A DNA stretch of 64,000 nucleotides, taken from Edaphochlamys debaryana. Its lineage: Eukaryota; Chlorophyta; Chlorophyceae; Chlamydomonadales. Of the stretch, positions 24,301 to 37,058 are shown piece after piece (position 1 is the stretch's first letter; every line of letters starts with the position of its first letter). The notes beneath the pieces are model-generated. The model ran no database searches and was not told where the DNA came from. It saw only the letters and a program-made list of their open reading frames with translations. The translations under genes were made by a program, and so were the position numbers. The stretch lies in contig JAEHOE010000060.1 in the NCBI GenBank assembly GCA_016858145.1, forward strand, positions 558,001 through 622,000. Direction: 5' to 3'.

Positions 24301-27300
24301 GGTGAGGCGGTGGGGAGCGGGCAGTTGCGGGAGTCTGGAGGACGGGGCGGTCACGTGCCTGCTGTGCGTGGGGTGATGACAGTAGGTCATCGGGGTTCGC
24401 GGGAGATGGGCTGACGCCAGGGATGCGCGGCTGAGGCGCGCGGCTGTCGGCGCCCTCCGGGCGCGATGCCTGGGACTCTTGGCGCCTCTAGCCCTGCTGC
24501 GATACAGGCTGCTATGTTGCTGTAGTCTGCTGGGTTGCCTCCGAATCCCTATCTCACCTCGCCTCTTTCCCCTGGGTAGGCTCACCGGCCTGCCGGAGAC
24601 GCTGGTGGCGGCGGTGAGGCAGTGCGGCCTGCGCAAGCCCAGCGCCGCCGCGGCGGCGGCGACGGCAGCGGCGGAGCTGGCTGCGGGCAACCATGCGAAC
24701 CAGGAGGCGGTCGCGGTGGCGGGCGGGCTCGACGTGGCGGTTGACCTCGTACGTGAGGCGGTTGGCGTAATGCCGATGTCGTACGGCGGTTGCGTGGAAA
24801 CCATCTTCAGCACGTCTGCCTCGGAAGCGGAGGACGGCGGCAGGGGCAGGGGCAAGGTGGTAGACAGGGCGGCAGCGGCGGCGATGCTGGCGGCGGGGAG
24901 CCAGTCTTCCCGCGCGCTGGCAGCGGCGACGTCGACGGAGGCGGCGGCGGCAGCGGCGCTGGCAAGGCTTCTGCGGGCGCTGTATGGCCTTCTGGCAGCG
25001 TGCGTAGAGCTCAACGGCGGCAACCAGGATTACGTAAGGGACCTCGGCGGCGTGGGCCTGCTTGGCGACTTCTTATTAACCGCCACGTCAGCCCTCACGA
25101 CGCCGCCGCCGCCGGCGCAGCAGCTGTCAGCCGCCGCCGCCAAGCGAGCGGCGGCGGCGGTAGGCGGCGGCGGCGGCGAGGAAGCGGCAGCGGTGCCGGG
25201 CCTGGCTGCGGCGCAGGCGCGGGCTCGGGATGCGGCGGCGACGGTGCGGTCGGCGCTTTCGCCGGCGGCGGCGGCGGCGTGTGGTGCCATGGTGGCACTT
25301 ATAAGGGGCAGCCCCGCCAACCTCGGCCGGTTGGAAGTAAGCATGCAGGGGTCGCGACGGGGTCAGACAGGGCGGCTGAGGAAGTAGGGAATGCGTGCGA
25401 GCACAGCCGCGATCTTTGCATGTAGAGTTACGGTCACCAAGCGACCCTCACCTCGCCTTCGCCTCTCTTCCCGTCCTCGCAGGAGCAGCCGGGTCTGGGG
25501 GTGGCGCTTCTTAAGCTCATGGTCGCCAGCGGTAGGCACCAAGGGGCAATCCGGGGGGATTGCCGGGGAGTGCAAGCTGCAGGGTATGGGCAGGCAGGCG
25601 GAGGAGGCAGATGCGGTTTGCAGTGGCTCAGGGAGTGGAGGCTGTTGGCGGGGGGGCAAGCACTAGGCGCCAGCAAGAGGAGGCACTGTGCTTATGCGCA
25701 TGGCCCGCCCGCCCCACTCTCACACAATTCCAGATGCGCCCACGTCAGCAGCCGCCGCCAAAGCCACCGAGTGGCTCGTCGTACGCAGCGGGCTCGTACT
25801 CGGCAGTACGGCACCCAGCCGGGAGGCCTTCGAGCTGGAGCTCGTGGACGTGCTGGCGCTGGCGCTGTACGTGCCGTACTGCCCGCCGCCGCTGCCATAC
25901 AGCTCGAGCTCCTCGCAGTCGAGCGTCGTACAACAGTACGACGTTGCGAACGGGCCCTGGTACAACGCCGTCACAAGCCTTATGCCGGCGGAGGGCCTGA
26001 CGGCGGCGGCGGTTCGTGACGCGGCGGCGGTGCTGACGGCGGTGGTCGACGCTGTAGAGGCGGCGGAGGCGGCAGCAGCGGCGGAGGCGGCCGCCAAAGC
26101 GGACGCGGCGGCGAAGGCGGCGGCGGGGCCGGCGGCTGGACGGTCGTCTCCGGCCAAGCCGCCCGCTTCTGCGCCAAAGGTCAGGTCTGCGGTTATTCAG
26201 AGCCGCATGTGCACACCCCCTTGCGTGCCTTCTGTCCTGCTTCCCGCGGTTGGGCTGCTCCCTGCCTACCTGCGATCGCGCTACTAAATAACTCGGCACG
26301 TTTCTACGCACGCAGGCCCCGGCCGCGGCCGCAGCCAGCTCCCTCCCCACCTCCACCTCCGCCGCCGCCTCCCTGCCGCCGCTCCCCACCTCGCTCCCCC
26401 CCCTGGAGCGCCTGGGGCACGACACCTTCGCATCGGAGGCGCCATCGGGCCTCGTGCTCACACACTCCACCTCATTCAAGACCGCCACCAGTGGCGGCGC
26501 GGGCGCGGGCGGCGCCGCCGGCGGAGCCGCTGGCGCCGGCAGCGGGCAGGCGACGTGGACGGCGCTGGCCTACTCGGCGGCGGCAGCGTTCCAAAAGGTC
26601 GCCAACGGGGTGCTGACGGAGGAGGAGGAGGGCGGCGGCGGCGCGGCGGCGGAGGCGGCGACGGAGCGGCGGCGGCAGGTGGCGTGGATGCTGTTCCTCT
26701 TGGCGGCACGCTCGCAGGAGAACCGGTGAGTTACGCCGACTCTTGAAAGCGCATGGTATCAGGAGGGACGCTCCCGGCTGTCCGTTGGAGGGACGGCTGG
26801 CTCTCGGGGAAGGTGTCTTGCACGCTGATCTGCCCCTCCTCCGCTCCCCACCTCACGTGCCCCCGCCCCCAGGTCCCGGCTGAGGCGGCTGGTGCGCACC
26901 TCGCTCAGTCCCCTGGCGCAACAGCTGGCGAACGCTGAGGCGTGCAGGTGGGCGGATGCTGGGGCTCCTGGGTTCCTCGCGGCCCTAGAGCGCTCTGCTG
27001 TGCTCAGTAACCCATGGCATCCATACCTTGCTATCCGCTTTGTTGGGTTTGAAACGCAAGGCTGCATGGGTCAGCGCTAGGGCTGACGCGCGCTGCAGCA
27101 TGTAGGCGGCACCTCGGGGGGCAGGACTCGAGTGACGAGCAGGTTCAGGCCCTGGGCGATGGTGGCGGGTCTCTTCAGCGCGCGGTGTGGCAGGGCGCAA
27201 AGGCTGATTACAGCACCACAAAGGGCAGGCGAAAGGCTGGGAAACTGGGAAATCAGTGGGTGCCGTACAACTCAGGCACCCGACGATCGAGCGCTCGATC

Positions 27301-29042
27301 GCGCTCGACTCCACACTGGACTCCACACCTCAGGGGCTCGAGTCATGCAATAGCCTCGCCGAGCAATGAGCTCAAGGCGATAGCAGCTGTAGCTAGCTGT
27401 AGACAAGCTGTGCGAGGACATGCGGTTAAAGAGGTCTGCATTAGTAATAATGACTTGCTCGCATCGGCAGCTCCGAGGCTCTGCGCTCCTGTCCAGACAA
27501 CCGACTTGAGCGCCTCACGCCCAACCCCGACGTCTACCGACAGGGCCCAACTCGAGGCGGCGGCCGCCGCTGCCCCGCTCGCGACCAGCGCCTCCGCTCC
27601 CGCCGGCGCTACCGCTGCCGCTGGCGCTACCGTGGTCGCCGGCGTCGTCGCCCCCATGACGTCGGCAGCCCTGGAGGGCGCGAGCTCCATGGCAGGCCGC
27701 CTGCCCCTCAGCACCACCGCTATAGAGGTGGGATGCAGGCCGGGTTTGCATCTGTAACTTCCAGTGAGGACGCAGGCGGATTAGGACGCAAGAAAAGTGA
27801 GTATGATGGGTCTTTCCGTTAGGCACCTACGTTGTGCGTGCCGCCCCCGCAGGAGCTCCGTGGCGCGCCGCCACCGCCGCCGGCACCCGCCGCCGCCGCC
27901 CTGGCGGCCAACGCCGCCACCCCCTTCGGCCTCGCCTCCTCTGCTGCGGCGGCCGCAGCCGCGGCGGCAGCCGCGCCCGCAACGCCCACCGCCGCGATCA
28001 GCAGCGGCGTGCTGTACGGCGGCCCCGCACCGTACGGCGACACGGCCGCACACCCCCAGGCGCAGGCCTCCGCCGAGACCCTCACGCACACGCCACGGGC
28101 CTCCGCCGTGGGGCCCGTGGCGACGCCGCCGCGCCTGCCTGCCGACGCCGCCGCCGCTGGCACGAGCTCCCCAGGGCAGGCTGCCTTCATGGATACGGCC
28201 ACCGCCGCCGCCGCTGCCGCCGCCGCCAGGCTGCATCGGGCCAGCCCGGGCAGCGGCTCTCAGCACTTGGGCCGTGACGGCAGCCCCGGCGGGCTACGCT
28301 CCAGCCCTGCCAGCGGCCCCGTCACCCTCATGGGCAGCGGCGGCGGCGCTGGCGGCGGCGGTGCCTCCGGCACCGCCAGCGGCAGCGGCACGCCCCGGCT
28401 GAGCCTCAGCGGCGCCGCCGCCGCCGCCTACGCGCCCGCCGCCGCGCTGCTGCCGTACGGCTCGACGCCGCTGTCAGCTTCCGGCGGCTCCGCGGCGCAC
28501 GTGGGTGGATCCTCCGTTCACGGCATGAGCCCCAGCGCCAGTCAGACCTTCGGCCCGCCGCCCAGCCACCCCGGGTCCCGCTCCGCCAGTGGCGGCATCC
28601 CCCGCCCGGGCCCGGGCGGCGGCGCTGGGGCGGCGGCGGCAGCGGGTCTGGGCGCGGCCCGGTCTCTCCACGCGCAGCCCAGCGCGGGCGGCAGCAGCGG
28701 CGTAATGAGCGACGACGATGAGCTGGCCATGATACAACAGGTGGGGGCGGCGCGGGGAAGCAGGGAGGGCGGGGAAGGGGTAAGGGGTGGCGATATTGTT
28801 GCTCTTCGCAGGGGTGGGCCAGGGGCGGCAGGGGAGGCGCAGCAACAGCTTCCTGCGGGTGGGATGCGGTGGCGTGTGGGGCTGACGGAGGCAATGCGAC
28901 ACGGAGCAGCACCGGCCACGGCGGGCATGATGGATACATGGCAGAGCCCGCCACCTTAACCCGTCCGGATCGGCCGCCTGGTCCCTGTCCCGTTCGCCCG
29001 CAGGAGGTGGCGATGTTTGCCAACATGACACGAAGGACGTAG
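18308..29042 (+). CDS. giant armadillo-like helical-repeat protein
   Basis: Spliced model of ~2150 residues, 20 exons, frame kept throughout: 18308-18617, 18762-18880, 19128-19230, 19497-19591, 19882-20054, 20233-21310, 21575-21703, 21926-22525, 22710-22839, 23051-23144, 23331-23424, 23622-24301, 24580-25336, 25483-25531, 25734-26179, 26316-26725, 26873-26947, 27544-27727, 27853-28740, 29004-29042. Repeated amphipathic helices of ARM/HEAT type are seen, for example DKLLAAGALPCLLRVLRRLD, GLLPLLVALVAGLAQQ, AIIAAGGLAVLLQLLKV and NHANQEAVAVAGGLDVAVDL, interrupted by Ala/Gly/Ser loops. The last third is low complexity and ends in an acidic MSDDDELAMIQQ segment and EVAMFANMTRRT. No catalytic domain, signal peptide or transmembrane helix is seen. 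ARM arrays are protein-binding scaffolds, and no specific partner can be named. The start (ATG 18308) is the first ATG in a frame joined by a phase-1 junction; an upstream exon is possible. The next-to-last introns include one carrying a dispersed repeat. Confidence 0.8.
27080..27440 (+). repeat. dispersed repeat copy 1, inside intron 17 of the armadillo-like gene
   Basis: About 300-360 bp clearly similar, with gaps and substitutions, to 30090-30450 in the same orientation. Shared blocks include GTGACGAGCAGGTT, GGTGTGGCAG, GCAGGCGAAAGGCTGGGAA, GTGCCGTACAAC and GACTCCACACCT. No terminal repeats or coding capacity are recognised. Confidence 0.75.
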
Positions 29043-30913
29043 ACGCTTTGGGCCCCCTGCAGGCGCATGGGGTGGATGCACGGCAGCGAGATGAGCGCGG
29101 CAAGAGTGGCATGGGGCACGTCGCATGCAGTAGTCCAGTGAGGGCGGGGCATCAGGTGTCGAGATCGGGCCGTGAAGGCAGGGGGGCCGGAGCCTCACAC
29201 GTGCCGGGAGGGACGCTTGTGTGTTGCCGGGGGGGGCTGTGGTGACGGGGCCGGTTGTGGACCTGACCCCAAGTTAGGCTTTGGGGGCGCCAAGCAGATG
29301 GAGAGTGGGGTGGGAATGCTGTTGGGGTTCCAGCGACTGAACCATACTGTTACCTCATGCATCCCCTGGCCAGTCAACCCCCGGATCAATTCTTCTTTAG
29401 TCGCGAAGGGTCGAAAGCACCTTCAGGATCAAGAATCCGGATTGGTATTCGGCCTTGTCCCGTGCGAAAGCGGGGGTGTACTACGCGTAGCTGCACACAA
29501 TGTGTCCTGGGACTAAAGCACGCCCTTACGTCTCCGCGTGGTACCGGCGGCGGTCTGCAAGTTTCGGGCGGCCGTAGCCGGCCGTCCCGGGCGTAGCCCC
29601 AGCCTCCACACACACAGAGGCCCCAGCGACCCCGCAGCGCCAGTCTGGCCCCCTAACCCCCAATAGCCTGCTATAGCTCCCGGTTCTTCCCCCTTCTCTC
29701 CACCGCCCTTCCCAAGGCTGGGGCCCGCACTGTTGCAGGGGTCTTTGCGCCATGCGCAGCGCGCGCAGTCGGGCAGAGCACTACTCGCACTACTGAGCTG
29801 TTCACACGCCGACATCGGTCTGCGCATCTGCGATGCGCCTGTTGCCCATCCGCTTTACGCGTGCAGACAAGACGCTTGCGTGCCAGGAGCGCGTGCCTGC
29901 GCTGCTCGGTGCCCGGCTTCGCGTCTGTCAAGTAAACTGCTGGAGGCCGGCGAGAAGGCCGGTCGGAAGGTCGCCGGGAAACTAAACCAGTGTTCAGTAA
30001 TCGACGGCGCCCATGCCTTGCTGTCCTGCCTTAGCGGATGTCCGTAGCAAGGCCTTGCTGTGGCAGGCTGCTGGCACGCCAGCGCTGGCGCATAGATAGC
30101 ATGTCGGCGGCTCGTCGGGCACAGGACCCGGGTGACGAGCAGGTTTAAATGCTGGGTGATGGTGGTAAGTAGTCAAGCGGGGTGTGGCAGAGCGCAAAGC
30201 CTGATCAGAGCCCCGGAAAGAGCAGGCGAAAGGCTGGGAACGTGAAGTCAGTTAGTGCCGTACAACCTTAGGAAGTCGAGAGCTCGATCAGGCCGGTTAG
30301 CGGCAACTCCACACCGGACTCCACACCTAAGCGCTCAAATCATGCAGTAGCTTTGTCAAGCACCGGGCTCGAGGCGATCACATCTAGAGTGGCACGCGCC
30401 AAAGCGGTGCGAGGTCGGTCGCGTCCGGCAAGCTCCGACGTCCAACGCAAGGCCTTCAAGCTATGAGCAAAGCAGCATACGTATAGTGCGGTTAGAATGA
30501 TCGGACCGCTACTTCTCGGTATAAGCAAGGCCGGCCTGACACAGCATTTTCCATCGCCGTCCTGCGCTGCCGGGGAGGATTCCCGCCCTGGCGCAGCAAG
30601 CTGTGCTAGTCCTGTGGACCGCCTGACAGGTGCGCTCGTCGCCAGGTGCCCGCCGTGGCACACCGTGGTGCGTCTGATGCAGTTATCATAGTGAGCCAAA
30701 TTGTGCTCGCCCGCAGTGCAAGCTCAACGACGCGTGTTAATTGCATCGCAGGTGCTTGCTTCAGGCTCACTGGAGATCAGCGCACTAGTTTTAGCGAGCT
30801 GCCCGCCTGGCCGATGCCTTTTGGAAGGGCCTTAAGCGCCAGATTCTAGGCTAGACATCCACAACGTCCGTTGGCGCGCAGGAGCCCTTGGTTTCCAACA
30901 GCGCGTTGGGTAA
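29043..30913. other. intergenic region before VARL gene A
   Basis: About 1.9 kb holding the armadillo-like gene 3' UTR, dispersed repeat copy 2 and, next to 30914, the 5' region of gene A. No protein-coding gene is supported. Confidence 0.45.
30090..30450 (+). repeat. dispersed repeat copy 2
   Basis: Intergenic partner of the intronic repeat at 27080-27440, about 3 kb away and in direct orientation. The divergence suggests an old, inactive element. Confidence 0.75.
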
Positions 30914-33900
30914 ATGGCCAACTCCATGCGGCACACTGACTGGCCGCACAGCCCCCGCGCGTCGGGGTACCTCGGCACCACTGACGCGATCGATGGTGCA
31001 CCGGCGATCTTGCCGACATCGGGGGACCAAGCTCACGGCGGAGCAGCGATGCCCCCCGCCCTACCCCGCAACGACAGCGGCGGGAGTGGCAGTGGGCGCG
31101 GAAAGCCCCGTCGCATGGCTATGGCGGTTTACAGCGATCCGGGCGGCACTATGAGGTACATAGACGGCAAGCTGGACTCAGCGCCTGGCCGCCTTGACTT
31201 AAGCACTGGCGCGGAGCCTGCCCTGTGCATGGCACCGAGCGCAGCCTTAGGTGTCGGAGACCCAGGTAGGTGCAAGGTCGCTTTGCCCTACAGGGCTGTC
31301 GCTGTCGCTGTCCAAGTTGGCTGGCGTGGCGGGGTTTGCGGGTATCACGGTGGACGCACGTGAGGCCCATGCTCCTACGGCGCCCCAAGGACCCCCACCG
31401 CGCGCCTGCCTAACGGTGTCCCCCGCCCGCCCCTGCGCGCCAGGCCCCTTCCACGGCGCCTCGCCCTTTGGAACGTCGTCGGCCGATGGCTGGAACACGG
31501 CTGCGGATCCCGACCTGCCCCTCGCGGCGCTACAGCCTGCGGCCTCAGCCCCGGTGCCCGGCTCGGCTGCCTCCGCGGACAGCCCCGACGGTACCGACCT
31601 GGGCAAGGTCCTGAGCGCCGTCCACGCCTCCAAGCGGCCCGCGACCAAGCTGCCTTCGCCCGTGACGGTTCAGGTGGCGTCGCGCAAGCGGAGGGTCGAA
31701 GCGGGCGAGCCCGCTGCGGACGCCGGCGAGGACGGGCGCACGACCCGCGGCACTGTGGGAGTGTTCTACCCTCAGCTCTACCTCACCGGGGGCGACTGCA
31801 TCGAGAGCGGGGGGCAGCTCATGAGCAGGGGCAGGTGAGGATGAGTGGGGGGGCAGGGGCGGGTGGGAGACAGCATTGAGGATAGGGTGCACTCAACTTG
31901 GGCGGCAGCCTCCGGCAGTGGGCCGCGGGTTGAATGGTTAGATAGTATATAGAAGGCGCCCTATGCTCTTATCCTTCGTGGGCTTAACTCTGACACCTCG
32001 TTCGCTGTTTGGCGGGAAGGCAAGCGCAAGAAGGCACACATTGGGTAGGATGGGGTCCGTCGCTTGGCTCCTGCTTGGGCGCTTGCTGAAGCACTCTGCT
32101 TCCCACTACTCTGCCCCTCAGGTTCGAGCGCCTGGCTGGCGTCGCAACGGCCAAGTGGCACGTGAGCATCAAGGTGCTCCCCTCCGGCGTTGCGATTGGC
32201 AAGTGGCTGCAGCAGCACGGGCTGCCCCTGCTGCAGGTGAGGCGGGGGCACGGGGCGGCGGTCATCGTCTCGGGGTCGGGCGTAAGGCCAACTCATGCAT
32301 GGGCGAGGAGGCACCCGCAGCCGGTCCGGTCGTCTTTCAGGGTCGGCCGTCGGGTCCACGTTGAAGCAGAGGAGCTCGTGTTGCAACCGTCTTTCCTTAC
32401 ACTCCGGCACGTGAGGCTTCCTATGCCAAGCTGGCCCGCCCGGGCCCCCTCTTCCGCCCTTGCCCCCGCAGTCCCGCGGGCGGAAGGCCAAGGGCCGCTC
32501 GTCCATGCCCGGAACGCTGGAGAGCATCCCTGCTGCGCCGGACAGCGCGGGCGAGGAGGAGCCCCGCCCCGCACCTGGGACGGCGGCAACCTGGGCCCTC
32601 CGGCGGGTGCAGTCCAGCAGGGGCCCAGCCAACAGCGAGCATGACCCCCCGCCGGCGGCCCTTGGCGCTATGCCAAGCCTGGCCCCGGCCGCAGCCGCGG
32701 GCGCGAGCCCCATTTCCATGGACCCGTGGCCCGGGGCGGCCCCGCACACCGCCTGCCCCAGCCCTGACATGGCCTTCGGTAGCGGTGGCCTGTGGCGGCT
32801 CGGCAGTGTCACCCAGTCCGCCAGCCCAGCCCCGACGGCCCCGACCCGGCCCTTCGACCGAATGTCGGCATCGTCCGTCTCGGTCTCCGCCTCGCCAGCA
32901 GTCACGCCCGCCGCCGGCGTGCTCTTCATGCAGCACAGTCTCAGTGCGGCGCCCCTGCCGGCCAGCCAGACCGCCTCGCCCGCGGCGCCCCGGCGCGGCC
33001 TGCCGCCCCTCGCGCCGTCGCCCCTGCCAGCCCAGAGCGGTGCTGGCTGGTCCCCTTCCTTCCAGGCTCCCTTGCCGCCGGCCCCCGTGCCCGCCTGTGC
33101 CTACCGGGTTCGACACACGCTGTCGGCCGCCCACACGGCTCCCGTGGGCTCGCTCTGTGCCCCGGTACCAATGCAGGGCGCGCAAGCGGATGGCGGGTGC
33201 CCCACCGACGCCCTGCTCGACCAGGCTGGCCTGCTCCTGCTGGACGAGGACATGCCGAGCGCGCTCGTGCCCCAAGAGCCGCTCACGGAGCTCCTGACTA
33301 TGCTTGCGCTGCCCACGCGGATGGAGATTGCCGCCGCACCGCCGGGCCCCGACGGCCCGGCCTTGGCCGCCCCGCACCCCGCGGCCGGCCACCAGCAGCC
33401 CGGCCCCGTCTCCGTGCCCATGGCACAGCTCCGCGCCGCCGCCAGCTACAACACCGGCACGCACACCGGCTACGGCGCCGACAGCACCAGCGGCCATGTG
33501 TCCGTCGACCACGCCGCGCCCAGCCCCAACCTGGGCTGGAGCTCCGCTCCCTTCCAGCCCTGCCCCGACTCTGCCCATACCTCGGCCACCGCCCACGCCT
33601 GCAGCAACAGCGCCGGCAGCAGCGCGCGGCGGCTGCTAGCCGGCCTGACCGTCTCCGCCGCCGCCTCGCCGCTCCTGAGCGAGCCCCACCAGGCCTGCCT
33701 GGGCTGGGGCCTCGGCGCCGCCGGGCTGCCCGAGTGGGCTGCCCTCGCGCGCGGCAGCGATACGGCCGGCCTCAGCACCAGGCCCGCTTCTCCCGCGGCC
33801 ATCCGCGCCCGGCTGCTCGGCGGCCACGGCAGCAGCAACTACACGTCCCGCCGCTCCGCCCTCAACACCCTGACGCTGAACGACAGCCAGCACGACGCTA

Positions 33901-34454
33901 CCTCGGGCGACGGCGGTGAGCCCTGGAGCGCCTGGGCGCCCGCTGACGGAGCCCGGCCGCCGCCAGGCGGCGACGGGCCGGCCTCCGGCGGCTTCGCCCC
34001 GGCGCGTTCGCTGCCGGCGGCTCTGCGCGGTGCGGCCCCGCAGCCCCGCCTCCTGCAGGGAGCTGCCCCAAGAATGCGAGCCAGCACTGGCGGCGCTGCC
34101 AGCGGCCACGACAGCGGCGCCGGCCCGCAGATGGGTGGCTGGGCGCAGCCCCATCACTCTACGTCGCCCGTCCTCCCAGGCGCAGCGCAGGCGCAAGCAC
34201 ACGCGGGCCAGGCCCGTGCGCAGCTTCCTAGCCCTCTGGGCGCCCAGGGCGCGCCAGCTGGAGGCTGGCAGCCGCAGCATGGCTGGCATGCTGAGCGTGA
34301 GCAGGCGCAGCACGCGTGGCAGCGTGGTCAGTCCCAGCGCGCGCCGCAGCAGCCGCAGCAGGAGCCGCCGCCGCCGACTGCGCAGGCCTCGGGCGGGTGG
34401 CAGCCGCAGCAGCCGGCGTGGGCTCAGCAGCGCTGGTCGAGCCCGCTAAATTAA
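30914..34454 (+). CDS. VARL (RegA-like) SAND-domain transcription regulator, gene A
   Basis: Spliced model of 946 residues: exons 30914-31265, 31444-31834, 32122-32236, 32472-34454. There is one KPRRMAMAVY motif (64-73), PSPVTVQVASRKRR (about 188-201; basic, NLS-like), then the VARL/SAND domain: GVFYPQLYLTGGDCIESGG, MSRGRFERLAG, TAKWHVSIKVLPSG and KWLQQHGLPLLQ (ending at 286). A long Ala/Ser/Pro/His tail follows, containing LPEWAALARG and EPWSAW, and ending in Gln/Trp repeats (GGWQPQQPAWAQQRW). SAND domains bind DNA through a conserved basic face; VARL proteins including RegA are nuclear regulators restricted to volvocine algae. In place of an AT-hook it has SRGRKAKGRSS after the SAND exon. 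The tail architecture pairs it with gene B. By position it could be rlsA; this is not proven. The ATG lies in TAAATGG directly after an in-frame stop. Confidence 0.88.
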
Positions 34455-36819
34455 TAGATGCTCACACGGGGTATTTACTGCTGAGGGTCATATGTCATGC
34501 ATTGCTGCGGTGGGCTGCAATTGTGCCGCTCATGTGTGGACCGAGCGGCTGAAAGGAACCTCATGATGTCCAGGATTGCCCTGGGTTGGTACATTAGGGC
34601 AGCTTTAAGCGCAAGGGATTGTTCTTTCGAGATGTTGTGGGAGGATGAGGGTGGGCTGAAGAGCACGGTGACTTGTGGGGCTTGCCTTGAAGAACAAGGT
34701 GCTGAATGGGTGGGATGGTGACTGTCGGGGGCAGCTTGCGGGGATTGTTTGCAGGGGATGGGCTCCGGCAGCAGCAACATGGTTACAGCAGGCAGGGTAT
34801 AATCTCAGGTGGGCGTCGGTCTCATTTGGCAGGCCGACTACGGGTACGGTCCTTGCTCCTTGTTTGATTGCACTGGCGGGTATTGGCAGGCGAGGGCCCC
34901 AGGTATCGGGAGATTAGATATTCACAACATTTGGCGCTCATTAGCGCGCAAAACCCTAGGGCCAGGACTCGGTATGCCGTCAGGTCGCCACATAGCCACA
35001 AACATCGGGGGGCCTAGCTCCACACGGCTCAGTCTTATGGGCTTCGATGACTGAAGGGTGGCAGGAACCGGGTTTGACCCCTGGTGAATCTCGAGCACTG
35101 CACGCTCGTAGCCGCTTTACTTGAGAACCGGCCTCTTGGGGCCTACACATATATGCGCATGTTGAGCAGTGGCTTCGGGAGGCATGCAATTCCTGGACTG
35201 CAGGGGTGATATGAGATGTTGTTTCCGTGACCGAATCCTGCTGAAATGGGACGGATAGCCTTCGCAGCCTTGAATGAAGACAGGGGGGGCGGGGCGCGTG
35301 GGTGGTGGGTATTGATGTCACGAAGTTCCTTTGGCCTCCTAGGATCTCGTGTGGGCTTATGCGAGGGCAAGGAAGCGTTGGATTCGGCAGCTTGCAGGCC
35401 GGTGAGGATGATGGCTGTACCAAGTAGCGCACATTCAAGAACTGAGTTCCGCCTGTCCAGGCCTCTCCATGTCGTGTTCATATGTGAAAGTGGTGTGCCG
35501 GGGCCAGACCCACTCCGTCCCGGCTTAGTAAGCATGGCGACGGGTGGTGGAGTTCGGTTTGCGCCTGCTAGTTCATTTCAGGGAGTGTTTGTGCTTCGCT
35601 TGGCTCGTGAGCTACCTTGTCTCACCTGGTCCGTACATATTTTGCAAGCTTGCTTTGCTGGACGGAGGGCCTAAAGGAGAACAGTCACCCCTTGATCCAA
35701 GCTAGCAGGGAATAAGCATTTAGGAGCAGTTCACGCCGCCAGTTTGCCTTTGGGGCCCGCGCCACGTTTGGTCGGTTTCTCGGCCCGGTTCCCCACGCAT
35801 GGTTTCGCTTTCTTTTCGCTGCGCTTCGATGGGCCTGATCGATCACTTGACCCTGCTGTCGTAGGGTGTCATCGTCCTTAAAGCCGGCTAGTTGTCGTGC
35901 TACCGGTATAGCAGTACAGTTATGACATATACTTGACTCCTGGCTGGTGATGATGAAGCTCTCTCCAGGATATCAGCGACTGGGTGCAGGGGCTTGGGCT
36001 GAGCCAGCTGGAACCTAAGTTGTGCTGGGGATTAGGGTGGTGCCCAGGTGGTGTCTGATCTGCAGCGCTTTCGTAAGCGGTGTGTGACCGAGGGCGGCGC
36101 AGAGTGCGGCAGCCGAGTGTTGGCTTCTGTTTGCCTGAGAGTGTGTGTGCGAGAGCGTTGTGTGGCCGGAGCGTGAGGTGAGCAGCTGCGCAAGGGATGG
36201 ATGGGAGGGGGAGGAAAGTGTGTGCCTGACGCAGGGAGAGCTCACAGCGGCGTAACCTACTGAATACCTTGTATGAGGGAGGTAGGGGCCGGGGACCAGG
36301 CGGAGAGTACATAGACGGGGGTGAGACTACTTGAGGCCTTGGCGCTGAAGCCCGCCTCGGGGCGAGGCGCTGGGCTGCGGCGACCCTTGTCGACACGTGC
36401 CCGTGCGTGCACGTGTAACGGAAGACCGACATGCTTGTAACCCCCACCGTCTGCTTCTGTGGCTCGGTGCGGGCTCGCAGCAATTCACTTCAGTTACCCA
36501 TGGCCTCCATACCAAACGTTTTGTTTGTGAGGGCCGCGGCCGCCTTGCCAGCGTCCTTGAGCTCTTTTGCCTCTGCATCCGTGTCCTTGTCAGGGGCGGC
36601 GTCTCTGCTAGCACTCCGCCTCCCTGCGGATTCAGCTTGGTCTAGACAGGTGGCGCCGTGCTTAGCCATCAAGATGGCCGGCCCCTACCGGTCTATCTGC
36701 CGCCGGGGTCCCCTGCCATTGTTGCATACATGGGTGGCACGGGTGCAGGCCATTCTCCATCTCGGCTGGGCATGTGGCGTGCGTAAGGAATGTAGCTCCA
36801 CCCCCTCTGGGTCGACCCA

Positions 36820-36880
36820 ACCCTTTGACCGCCTGTCGGCTGTTGGCATCGTCCGTCTCGGTCTCTGCATCGCACATGGC
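36820..36880 (+). pseudogene. short fragment resembling VARL gene A coding sequence
   Basis: A ~45-bp block (CCCTTTGACCG...GGCATCGTCCGTCTCGGTCT) closely matches gene A at about 32845-32900, where it encodes PFDRMSASSVSVSASP. Here the frame is broken by a small indel and no surrounding VARL coding sequence is present. Confidence 0.5.
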
Positions 36881-36990
36881 ACAGGTTTTAGCAGTAGCAC
36901 GAGGCGAGTTTGAGGGCCGCTTGCAGTGTTTTGCGGAGGTTGGGCTCACGCACAGGGGCTGGGACGAGGTACCAACCGACCACCCTTTCC
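36880..36990 (+). mobile_element. diverged LINE ORF2 C-terminal relic
   Basis: Translates to CFAEVGLTHRG...WDEVPTDHPFLAARADD, matching the C-terminus of the retrotransposon at 1629-3363 (SFAEDCGQGF...WRDVPPEHPFLGGVAG). Only the tail is present and the adjacent sequence is unrelated, so this is an old fragment of a related family. Confidence 0.6.
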
Positions 36991-37058
36991 TAGCGGCCAG
37001 GGCGGATGATCAGTGCAGTATGCAGGCCCGGACGCCCCTTGATGGAGACAGGGCATAC

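Noticed and set aside
35246..35674. 142-residue open frame (+) in the A-B spacer
   Set aside because: No recognisable domain or intron support; probably A 3' UTR or spacer.
35920..36483. 187-residue open frame (-) downstream of gene A
   Set aside because: Ser/Pro/His/Arg-rich without motifs; overlaps other equally long frames, as expected by chance in GC-rich DNA.
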